Source: Darksidea phi (lineage: Eukaryota > Ascomycota > Dothideomycetes > Pleosporales > Lentitheciaceae). Taken from it: 19,547 nt of DNA. Below, piece after piece: positions 1 through 8,006 of the stretch. A model generated the notes under the pieces. It saw only the letters and a list, made by a program, of their open reading frames with translations. It searched no databases and was not told the origin of the DNA. Numbering within the stretch: the first letter of the stretch is position 1; each line of letters opens with the position of its first letter. A program made the translations under genes and the position numbers. The stretch spans positions 1 to 19,547 of the forward strand of contig JASJFT010000407.1 in assembly GCA_030770425.1 (NCBI GenBank), read 5' to 3'.

Positions 1-26
1 AGGAGGAGGAGGAGGAGGAGGAGGAG
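1..26. repeat. (AGG)n trinucleotide microsatellite
   Basis: The window opens with about eight and a half tandem AGG units, followed by AGCAGGGAA and a run of eight G. It could be the end of a Glu- or Gly-rich coding repeat cut by the window edge. An acidic reading (D-Q-D-E-E-E-E-D-D-A then TAG) lies at about 83-115 after a possible acceptor CCTAG at 69-73. No donor is visible, so I do not call a gene end here. Confidence 0.8.
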
Positions 27-463
27 CAGGGAAGGGGGGGGATCTCACTATAGGGGATCACTGCAACCCACCTAGGTGCTACTGATCAAGACGAAGAAGA
101 GGAAGACGATGCATAGTCATCACCTCACCTATTCCGCCTTCTTGCATTATGTTCCACTAGTCTTACAGAATTACCACATTAATGTCAGCACGGCTCTCTC
201 TAGAAGTGCAATCCTACGCTGATTGCGGTTTCAATACTAGAAGCGCGTTAGCTGACTAAATGGGCTTCAGTGCCTCAACCCTGCTCCCAGTCACGAATCA
301 GCCATACAAAGGTCGCCATGGATATACTATTAATATTCCGAGAGCCTGGCAAAGGCTTCACGCGCAGGGCCACAGGTCTAAGTCATCACAAATAAATTAA
401 CCACGATGATTATGTAGAGCGCGGTGTCGTGTCGCACTAGCCGCCGAAATCAGTAGTTGGTTC

Positions 464-735
464 GATCGGAAGTACCCACCGGGATGGCGGCCTTGCATAA
501 ATTTTCGCGCGGCGGCAGGCTTAAGGCTGATGAAAACTTTCTATCATTATAATAAGGCTCTAAGGCTCGGGTGAGAGCCTTCTATTTGGTTTATAAGTGA
601 TAAAAGCCGAATGGTAGTGCTACAGCAAACAGATACCGTTTCGCCACAAAGAAGGCTTGGAGTAAATCAGTCGAAAAGGCGAGAATGTGAATGCAATTTA
701 TAGATTGAAATGATTCTAGATGTTTAGAAGTAACG
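464..735 (+). repeat. Dispersed direct repeat, copy R1
   Basis: This 272-bp segment aligns colinearly and in the same orientation with 2925-3200. Shared anchors include GCGGCCTTG (487 and 2952), TCTAAGGCTC (559 and 3024), a GGTAGTGCTA/GGTGGTGCTA pair, AATCAG followed by GAAAAGGCGA/GCGAAGGCGA, and CTAGATSTTTARAA near the right end. Many of the differences are C/T or G/A transitions, as expected after RIP. It has no coding capacity and the element class is unknown. Confidence 0.7.
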
Positions 736-744
736 TCCGTCCAC

Positions 745-775
745 CCGTAACGGAACAACCGCCGTAACGGAACAA
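745..775. repeat. Duplicated 14-mer CCGTAACGGAACAA
   Basis: An exact 14-bp word occurs at 745-758 and again at 762-775, separated by CCG. It lies just downstream of repeat copy R1. Confidence 0.8.
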
Positions 776-851
776 ACTATAGGTACTTCCGTTTTGAAGC
801 CACAAAAACTTCTCCACGTGTCTTAAATTTTACTATATCTACCTTGGGTTA

Positions 852-881
852 CATTCTTAGACCATTCTTAGACCATTCTTA
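852..881. repeat. 11-bp tandem repeat, about three copies
   Basis: The unit ACCATTCTTAG is repeated nearly three times in head-to-tail order inside AT-rich intergenic DNA. Confidence 0.8.
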
Positions 882-1164
882 AAGCGCTATAATCCTACTT
901 AAATAAAAATTACGCGTAAGCGGACGCGTTGCTATATAATTCGCGAAGAGTGTTATTTTAAATAAAACCGAGTCTTATACGCTAGAAGGCCGCAACTGTT
1001 TAAGGGTATATTGAAAGCTGCTACACCATGTAAGCTACTCCATCCATGCCGAGCACTCCTTAAAATTATGGATACTCCGTCCACCCCCCATCTCTAATCA
1101 TGCAGCAATACTTTCTTTTCATCATTTCCGTCACTGTTTCTCCCTAATCTCGTAGAAAATTGTT

Positions 1165-2458
1165 CTATTCAGATGCGCTTTCGGACAAAAAGTGTTGCCA
1201 TACCATGAAAGATTGCGTAGAACTGGCAGCTAGAGAAAGGAAGGAACTCCACTCCGTTGGTGCGACTAAATAAAGAGGAATTGCCGTGATAGAACAAACT
1301 CCTGCAATTCCAGTTGGAAGGAGCCAGCGCCATACTGGAAGGTTACCATTCTTCCTTTCAAGAAGCGCAGAAATTACCAGGCCGACAAGTTGCACAATGC
1401 TGCCTTGTATAAGGAACCAAAAGTCTGGGTCATTTGTTGACCCTTGGAGATGAGGTGAGCGGGCGTAACCGAGACCGAAAAGTGCGGTAGAAGTTACGGC
1501 ACAAACAAATAAAGTTGACCACAGAATGAGTCCGCCGTCTACCTTGCCTCTAAGGAAGTTAGTCGCTGTAGCAGATTGGGTTGCCTTCCTGGACCTGCCT
1601 ATAAGTTGGATTTGGACAGGGTCCTTATCACGTTTTGTCCTCAAGTGTTTGCCTTCTGTCAAACGAGATACTTCATGCCTATAGTACCTGTCAATGCCTG
1701 CCTTCTAAGCTTGGGACTTATATACCGACCATGTGGGTGCGGATCGAGGCATGTAAGGCGCGCCCTCTTCGGGAAACAAATAGACGTCGTAATACCAATT
1801 TAATGCTTCGTCCAGTCTCATCCAACGCTCCCGAATCAAGTATAGGACGTCTTCCTCTAAGATGCCTTCGCCAGCAATATGAACCAGTTCTTTATATAAA
1901 GCGCTAGCCCGATTATCGTAGCCTAACAGGATACGCTCAAAGGTGCTACGCTTTTCAATCTGATTGCCGGAAACCTCTGTAGATCCAAGAACCTTTCGGA
2001 TAACTCGCAGGCCTTTTTCCCAAAAGTAAATATATTGACTGTCCTTCAGATACAATTTGTTGAACTGATGCTTGCCTGACCCAATATCTTCCCACTGTCG
2101 TTTGATCTCAGCAAATTCTGATAACCGACTAAGGGCTTCGGCTTTGCGCGTTTCATCTGTAGAAGAGACATCCTTTCGGTCCAGAGCTTGAACTCGGCGG
2201 AGGAGTTCCAAGTCGAATAGAAACAAAGTTCGCGCAAGAGGAACTAGGGATGGCTCAATACTAGGTCCATATTGGTCAGAAATTGCAAGTCTCGGCGTCT
2301 TTTGGCCTGTGATATATTAGAAAAGGTTGATTCTTTAGCAAATACCACCCACCTGGCATGCTATAAGCGGTATCATGAGTTCGTTTCCGAAGTTGTCTTG
2401 GATCGTTTTTCGCATCATGTGCAGAGCTAGACGCCATCACTACCACATGATCTTTCAT
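1165..2458 (-). CDS. Unrecognised multi-pass membrane protein (three exons, 398 aa)
   Basis: My model is exon 1 2458-2353, intron 2352-2307 (donor GTGGGT, branch CTAAT, acceptor CACAG), exon 2 2306-1730, intron 1729-1679, exon 3 1678-1165. The joined coding length is 1197 nt and stays open, giving 398 aa. Residues 1-230 are charged and helix-rich with no signal peptide. The C-terminal part has three convincing hydrophobic spans (about 278-299, 315-334, 345-366) and a weaker fourth (371-388), so it is probably an integral membrane protein with a large soluble N-terminal region. The start is the first ATG after an in-frame stop. Intron 2 is the weak point: the phase-compatible donor is GTCGGT (good at +5, unusual at +3), while the adjacent GTATAT would break the frame with the same acceptor. 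I recognise no family. The gene sits between direct repeats R1 and R2. Confidence 0.6.
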
Positions 2459-3585
2459 CAGCCGAACTCGTGATTCGATGCTAGAGGGAGAAGGTTGGAG
2501 AAGCAGGCGGTGGGGCTCGTACCATCAAATGCTGCCCTTGTTCACTTTTAAGTATTGCAGCCACACAGATCTTCTTGCCATCTAAGCCACGCTGATGCAA
2601 CCCAGGCAGCACCTATGCATTAACCAACTCTTGCACGGGTTGGGCAGTCAAACAACTGCACATGTGCTGGCTGGCAAGTTTATGAAAGAACGCTCTGATC
2701 CAAGAGAGGATGGTTGGCAGGCAGCAACGTGGCTGAGGTTCACCGGTTTGATATTACGTGTTCGGATAAACGTGCTTAATAAGCTTGGAAGCGACTTTAG
2801 GAATACATAGCAATGAGGATGAACCGGCACTTCATATTGCCACCGCTAGCAGGGAGGGTGTCCAGCCACACCCTTGTGAGGTGGCGAATTCTGTAGGTGT
2901 TTTCAGAGAGTTGAGTTGAGTGGGGATCGCGAGGCCCGCCCGACCGGGGTAGCGGCCTTGTATGAATTTGTACGCGATGGCAGGCACAAGGCTAATAATT
3001 ACTTCTCAGCATTATAGTAAGGTTCTAAGGCTCAATAAGACCGTTCATGGGTATTATAGAGTAGTAAGAGCTTGATGGTGGTGCTATAGGAAAGGAACTC
3101 TGTCACGCTATAGATAGAGGCTCTCTGCAAATCAGGCGCGAAGGCGATAATATAAACGTAATTTATAGGTAAGAAGTACCCTAGATCTTTAAAAATAGCC
3201 GTAGTATATTATTTATACATAATTTTAGTGAAGCTCGATGTGTGCGCTGAGTTATAGTCGCTTGAAGTCAAAGTACCTCTTATATTTTCTGCCACGGCAG
3301 GTTTTCCGGCACGCAGGGAGGGACGTTAGAAATCATATTTATTAATGCGCAACCGAGGACAGAGGATTTCGCACAGAATTGGAGATGATGTGAACATATG
3401 GTAGTCTAAGGGAGTCTCGACCAGTGATATCCCATCGCACTAGAGTGGGCGTAACGTTAGGGTGATAACCCGTTAGTAAAATAAGAGCTTGATGAGAGAA
3501 AGGCAGCCAAGGACCTAGCCCAGGCAAAAGAGTAGCAGTATTAGTTTTGCGTCACCAATGCGATGGCCATTAGCGCCACCTATTC
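2459..3585. other. Intergenic region with repeat copy R2
   Basis: The first few hundred bases are the upstream region of the minus-strand membrane-protein gene. Short open frames here (for example 2595-2810 plus and 3342-3527 minus) lack splice logic, domains or compositional bias and look like chance. Repeat copy R2 occupies 2925-3200. The rest, up to the stop of the next gene at 3586, shows nothing I can name. Confidence 0.55.
2925..3200 (+). repeat. Dispersed direct repeat, copy R2
   Basis: This is the second copy of the 464-735 repeat, in the same orientation about 2.46 kb downstream. The two copies flank the membrane-protein gene. Alignment runs from GATCGCGAGG, through GCGGCCTTGTAT and TCTAAGGCTC, to CTAGATCTTTAAAA. 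It is more AT-rich than R1 in places. I could not see terminal inverted repeats or target-site duplications by eye. Confidence 0.7.
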
Positions 3586-4446
3586 TTACTGCCATTCAAC
3601 CTCCATCGCTCCATAATTGCGCTCATCAGAATAATTACTACCCTCACCTTCAATATTCAACCTTAGCCCTCCGATCTCCCGGTCTTCCTTCCTCCTATTA
3701 ATTTCAATCATTGCCTGATCAATCAAGCCATTAATGTTATGGCCCGGAGCCCAATACGGATAGAACATGTGGTCCTCGGGCGCCAGCACAGGCGGTATGC
3801 CAAATTTCAGCCACCGATCCTCCATCTCATCCGACATCCAAGTACACAGCTCGGCAAGTTCATACTGATCATCGGGAAGTGTAGCATGGGCGAGTTCCTC
3901 GAGCTTATAGGCGGTCATCCAGCCATAATTTTGTGTGACGGTAGAGCGCACGGAGGCCCAGTGAGATACTTCTCCGGCGGTTGGTGGTGAGGTGAGCGGC
4001 GGTGTCGGTGGGAGAGATCCGAATGCTGGTGGTGTGGCGGGGAGTTCGACGGAGGAGTAGGGGTCCGGGGAAGTGTTGTTATCGGAGAAGCGCGGGTAGC
4101 CTTCGATGTGGGTACTGACAAGGTGGTAGTCCTCCTCTACGCCGGCTAGGATGAGGAGTTGCTCGGGGGTTGTTGTGCCGGGGGGGTACTCCACATTTTT
4201 CAAGTTGCTCTCATCAAGACCACGGCTAGAGAGCGCGTTGAACACGTCTTCATCCGTCTGTGGTGGGTTAGCGAGTTGCTTTGCGTGCTGAATTGTGCGG
4301 GGATGTTCGCTTTCCAGAAAGCTGCTGGCGAGAAGCGAAGTGAGGCAGTTCATCTGACTAGTTGGGCTGGTGGGGTCAACTTCAATGTTATCCATAAGCC
4401 TAGTAAGTTCATCTACGTCCGCAATATTCTCGTCCCCGCAAGCCAT
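3586..4446 (-). CDS. Hypothetical protein, intronless (286 aa)
   Basis: A long uninterrupted minus-strand frame ends at 3586. It is open back to an ATG at 4578 (330 aa), but I prefer the ATG at 4446. That ATG has A at -3 and G at +4, and a minus-strand TATATAT at 4541-4549 lies about 100 bp upstream, inside the longer reading, followed by CA/CT-rich leader-like sequence. The predicted protein is soluble and acidic. It has a helical N-terminal part, a Pro/Ser/Thr-rich linker (roughly residues 130-165, with repeated TPP and PPTPP motifs) and a Trp-rich C-terminal part with an EDRWLKFGIPP-type segment. No signal peptide, membrane span or known domain is visible. Composition and the Pro-rich linker support a real gene; function is unknown. 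Confidence 0.6.
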   Translation of the reverse strand: MACGDENIADVDELTRLMDNIEVDPTSPTSQMNCLTSLLASSFLESEHPRTIQHAKQLANPPQTDEDVFNALSSRGLDESNLKNVEYPPGTTTPEQLLILAGVEEDYHLVSTHIEGYPRFSDNNTSPDPYSSVELPATPPAFGSLPPTPPLTSPPTAGEVSHWASVRSTVTQNYGWMTAYKLEELAHATLPDDQYELAELCTWMSDEMEDRWLKFGIPPVLAPEDHMFYPYWAPGHNINGLIDQAMIEINRRKEDREIGGLRLNIEGEGSNYSDERNYGAMEVEWQ

Positions 4447-4540
4447 TGTACGATCGGTGCACGATGCGGCTTGCTCGTGCCACGGAGTTGGGTTAGTCAG
4501 TGTGAAGGGAGGGGTGAAAACGGGAGCATTTGAGGCTGTG

Positions 4541-4549
4541 ATATATATT
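4541..4549 (-). promoter_or_regulatory. TATA-like box for the hypothetical gene at 3586-4446
   Basis: ATATATATT on the plus strand reads TATATAT on the minus strand. It lies about 95-100 bp upstream of the preferred ATG at 4446. Its position inside the longer open frame argues that the ATG at 4578 is not used. Confidence 0.4.
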
Positions 4550-4578
4550 GTGGTGAAGTATATGCATTGTTGGTGCAT

Positions 4579-5118
4579 GAAGTGATAGGTAGTTACTTGG
4601 TGTTAAATCTGTCGTTCGGCCATTAGAGCACAAAGCGGCCCACCATAGGAAAATATAAAGATTGTAACGACCATCAGGGCTTAAGATGTGAAATGGTTGC
4701 CAGACCATATGTATTTGATATATTAATCAGCAAGAAATTGATCTTTACTACATTCAGGTGTCTTTCGAATTACTGGTCTAAATTAGAGCAGTGAATCAAT
4801 GTTCAAATCATCCGGTGAATCGAGCGGAGATCTGCATTTTTACACCATCGACTCAATCGGTCGCCAACCCACACTAATCCTACACACCAAAACACGGCTG
4901 ACGAGCATCCCCGGGATTCACGGTCGTCGAGCTTTATAAATCGCGTCTAGATCTAAGATTTGACCCGTAAAGGCTCCGAATCCCGCACCCAAAGGCAAAA
5001 TTAAGTCAGAGATATAAGCTTCGGTTATGATGTAGCATATAGCTTAGATATGTGCTTATTACTTGGAGAAGTACAGCAGTAGATAAAAGCACAAGATGTA
5101 GAACTAAACCTAAAGACG
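4579..5118. other. Intergenic, no gene seen
   Basis: This is moderately AT-rich DNA between two minus-strand genes. It presumably holds the distal promoter of the gene at 3586-4446 and the 3' flank of the small gene at 5119-5387. Nothing else is recognisable. Confidence 0.5.
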
Positions 5119-5387
5119 CTACAATTTCTTGCATGCAGTTTTCAACTTCCTTCCCCCGCCTTTGGTTTCAGTACATTCGACCCGTTGAGGATAGTCTTCT
5201 AGAAGAGCTCGATAACGTCTCCCCCGTTTGACTGGTGCTCGTTCGGATTAGTATATCGTGAGAGGCCTACGAGTTCGTCCAGCTTACCTTCCGCGTTGAT
5301 GTGTGTCTTCTTTAGTTGAGATACGAGGGCGTTCATCTGTTGTTCGGTAAAAACGTCGTTACAACGAGGCGCTGCAGGCGCCTTCAT
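5119..5387 (-). CDS. Small two-exon gene, basic 70-aa protein
   Basis: Exon 1 is 5387-5288 and exon 2 is 5231-5119. The intron 5287-5232 (56 nt) has a strong donor GTAAGC, a near-perfect branch site TACTAAT and acceptor CCAG. Both sides are phase 1, so splicing gives 213 nt (70 aa plus TAG). Without splicing the frame stops at 5199 after 62 codons. The protein has a hydrophilic N-terminal half with FTEQQMNALVSQLKK and a strongly basic C-terminal half (KRGRRYRALLEDYPQR, then a KGGGRKLK motif). No signal peptide or membrane segment is seen. The basic tail would suit nucleic-acid binding, but that is a guess. I do not recognise a family. The gene may extend upstream through further exons that I could not place. 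Confidence 0.4.
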
Positions 5388-6188
5388 TTCGTCGAGCTTG
5401 GTGTGGGAGTTTGTGTTGTTCGAACAAGAATTTCTAATGTCCAGATTGATTGTGGTATCCCGGTTGAGAGCCGTGGTTTAGTGCAGGTGAAAGCGATAGT
5501 TTCAGAAAAACACTATCGGTGCCATGGCTGCTTGGAGACTTGAAACCAAGTCCGGCTTGTGGGCGAGCTATGGAACGTCCGCTGTCAAGGGCGAAAGTTG
5601 CTCCAGCATTGCCGCTTCACAATGTGGCTTAACACTACTTGTCTCAAAAATCCATGAATTGCGCATGTTTGAATGATGCTGGTATTGTGCAAATGGTGAC
5701 GCGCCGGTATTTGCAAAGCTGATCCTGATCAATCTCAGCCCTCTTATCTAGCGCTACTCCTCCACAAGGCTATTACCCGATTAGTTTGGGAAGGCAACGG
5801 TAGTGTGTCCCTGCTATGACCAATTGGGAGCCGCCCAATGTTTCGATGGGCAACCGGGAAGCACTAGAGTCGGTCAATAAGATGATAATGCCACTTCCAC
5901 TTCAAGATAGCGACAAAACAGCATGAATGTCGAGAGCCCATACGTCTGCATGATGATACAGCATGCCCATTTCCGATTCTAGTGACTCGGTGCTATCAAT
6001 ACAGACCATAACGAGCATATGATACAGGTATAGCACAGAAGCCTGAGTAGAGTGTAAACGCCGACCGCTGCCGCACCTGGCAGCGGGATATGCAAAACAT
6101 CCAGACACGCCCATAACCGGGTTCCCAGAACGTCCACCTTCATATATTAAACCGCGCGCTCTTAACTTCAACGTTTAGAAAACAATTT
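5388..6188. other. Intergenic, no gene seen
   Basis: This stretch holds the upstream region of the small gene at 5119-5387 and the 3' flank of TIM17. The minus-strand frame 5902-6171 has Cys, Met and Tyr scattered as in random sequence and no splice or domain support, so I leave it out. No repeat or RNA gene is visible. Confidence 0.5.
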
Positions 6189-6786
6189 TTATGCGGCCAT
6201 GGACAAGGCGCCGCCGCCACTGGCTGGTTGGCTCGAGGATGGAGGCATTGGGGGCGCTTCGAGCTTCGTGTTCTCGGCCATCATCCTGCCGAAGCCGATA
6301 CTGACGCCTTCGATGACGGCGAGCAGGATTGCACACGATATTGCGCCGTTGCGCATCGACTTGTAGCCGCCTCGTACTGCGAGCGACCCGCCGGTGAAAA
6401 AACCTGCAATAATGGCGTTCCAGGGGTCTTCCTTCTTCCGTATGCCTTTGACTGCGCAGTCATATGTGTTGAAAAGACCTCCCCAGACGCCGAAGTTGCC
6501 GCCGAGGACGGGAGCGCGGGCTTTTATCGACGTAAGGGCACCGATGCGTCGTTCGCCGTAGGGAGAGTTGCGGAACTGTATAAGTCAGTGACAAGTGAGG
6601 GCGAGGATGCAGGCTGCTTACGCCTTTGATACCATGCCATACTGCACCTCCAACAGCCTATAGGAAGTTGTTAGCTCGTGGTATCGAGGAAGGGGGTGGG
6701 TGAAAACCTACCCCCATGGCGAATGCGCCACCGAAGTCATTGAGAATAACCCAGGGACACGGGTCTCGTGTGTGGTCCATCACCAT
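6189..6786 (-). CDS. tim17: TIM17, mitochondrial inner-membrane translocase subunit
   Basis: TIM17 is a core subunit of the TIM23 presequence translocase, which imports matrix and inner-membrane precursors across the mitochondrial inner membrane. Three exons are clear: 6786-6712, 6657-6622 and 6575-6189. Introns are 54 nt (GTAGGT...CTATAG) and 46 nt (GTAAGC...TACAG), all phase 0, giving 165 aa, close to the usual family size. Diagnostic Tim17 features are visible: the [22 protein letters not shown]-terminus with its conserved Asp and Cys, then [20 protein letters not shown], then [16 protein letters not shown], then the conserved Cys of [17 protein letters not shown] and the GFFTGGSLA and RGG segments. 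The four membrane spans fall at about 18-38, 62-80, 90-110 and 115-135. The C-terminus is Pro/Ser/Gly-rich and short. A second ATG two codons in (MDHTRD) matches the usual family start and may be the real one. Confidence 0.96.
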
Positions 6787-8006
6787 CTTGAAGGTAGGAT
6801 AGAAAACGGATGCGGTGGGTAATAGATGGGATGGAGTAGCACGACGTTGGCAGTGACGATTGTTCGCGGATTGGCGATGCGCTCAACTTTTTCTCGCGGC
6901 CCTTGCACCCACCATCTGGTTCGCCCGGGTGATCCTAGCTTCCACGTGATGATCGGAATGACTTCGGGCCGACGGCTGCCACCTTCAAATGTTCAACCAC
7001 ATCGCGCGACGACTTGTCACTTCGTCCCGATCCAGGCTCAAGAGCGCGATTAGATAGGCCGACATTCTCCCTGAAGCTCCCACCCCGGCGGCCAATTGCG
7101 GATTCTGCTCACATCGGGCAATGCTGCACAAATTGACCAGCATCAGAGAGACACGAACGCAACGTTGTCCACTTTGGGAGCTCAATATTAATTCCCGCGC
7201 ATCCTCGCATCCTCGCATGCAGCCGCATAATGGATCTTGCAATGTCATTAGCAGGCGGCTCACCGACGTCGATCTACAGCTCGTCTTTGATATGACAATG
7301 TCCTCCGAATGGCTAGAGTACGTCACTTCCAAGCGGTGGCGGCGCGACATGTAACAGACTACGGATGTCTGCAGCAATCAGGCAGCCATCATTCTGCTCT
7401 TTCCGCTGCGGAAAGTCGCGGTTGTGAATATCCACGACGCACCATCACTCAGCAGCAGCAGAGTTCTCTTTCTGCAACAGTCTTGGCGTTCTCAACTCCA
7501 ACATCTGCTCGTCTGCATGCTGCGGCTCGTCTCGTTTCATTTGCCTCGTCACATCTTCCTGCTCAAGTGACTCATACCATCCCTTAGACCTGCATGATGG
7601 TGCATCGCCCTCTGCGTCTACTGCGGTTCCGTGCGCCCCTCGTTGCTGGCCACGACGTTAGAGAGCAAGCCTGTTCTGCTCTCCACACTTATCATGGTCC
7701 AAACAACAGTCTTGGCGGACTTATCCGTATCTCATTTCACCTTCACCACTTGCCAGGAGAGCAAAACGCGAACCAGCCGTTAGCGCCACTGTGAGCTTTG
7801 TCCTGCATGGGAGAGTATAAAGTCCATCCGAATCTATCCCTTCTCTCTGCAGCACAATCCTCCTTCACTTTGACTCCTTTTCTCCACTCGACGTCACCAC
7901 CTCGCTCGCTTATTAGCCCACGTCTTGTCTCTACTCAATCTTACCTATCCTTCGACCTCACTTCTCACTTACCCTCACCCAAGATTCTCTTGCAACAGAA
8001 GGCAAC
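6787..8006. other. Divergent intergenic region between TIM17 and the dynamin-like gene
   Basis: This 1.2-kb stretch separates two head-to-head genes. It contains several short open frames on both strands, none with splice or domain support. Visible details are a CAGCAGCAG run near 7453, a partial GCATCCTC tandem near 7200, and a TATA box with a long CT-rich tract just before the plus-strand gene. The TIM17 start is preceded on its strand by a pyrimidine-rich leader. Confidence 0.6.
7816..8000 (+). promoter_or_regulatory. TATA box and CT-rich leader of the dynamin-like gene
   Basis: TATAAA at 7816-7821 is followed by about 170 bp dominated by C and T (CTTCTCTCT, CTCCTTCACTTTGACTCC and similar). 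This is the usual pattern between TATA box and start codon in filamentous fungi. The start ATG is at 8007. Confidence 0.55.

Larger units (their letters stand above)
27..1164. other. AT-rich intergenic DNA with repeat relics
   Basis: No credible gene is visible on either strand. The stretch becomes strongly AT-rich and TpA-rich after about 490. It holds one copy of a dispersed repeat (464-735), a duplicated 14-mer (745-775) and a three-copy 11-bp tandem repeat (about 852-881). The last 100 bases are the 3' flank of the minus-strand gene that ends at 1165. Confidence 0.6.

Noticed and set aside
83..115. Possible acidic C-terminus (EEEEDDA, then TAG) of a gene entering from the left edge
   Set aside because: No upstream exon or donor is visible in the window and the neighbouring reading is low complexity, so the evidence is too thin.
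455..480. GGTTCGATC word resembling a tRNA T-arm
   Set aside because: No acceptor stem, anticodon arm or D-arm can be folded around it.
5902..6171. 89-codon minus-strand open frame
   Set aside because: It has no recognisable motif and lies directly downstream of TIM17 in likely 3' flank.
6228..6629. 133-codon plus-strand open frame
   Set aside because: It lies antisense to the TIM17 exons, whose minus-strand translation is unmistakable, so it is a shadow frame.
6985..7587. Overlapping open frames on both strands in the TIM17/dynamin intergenic region
   Set aside because: They have no splice logic, no domain and random-looking composition; the position is a divergent promoter region.
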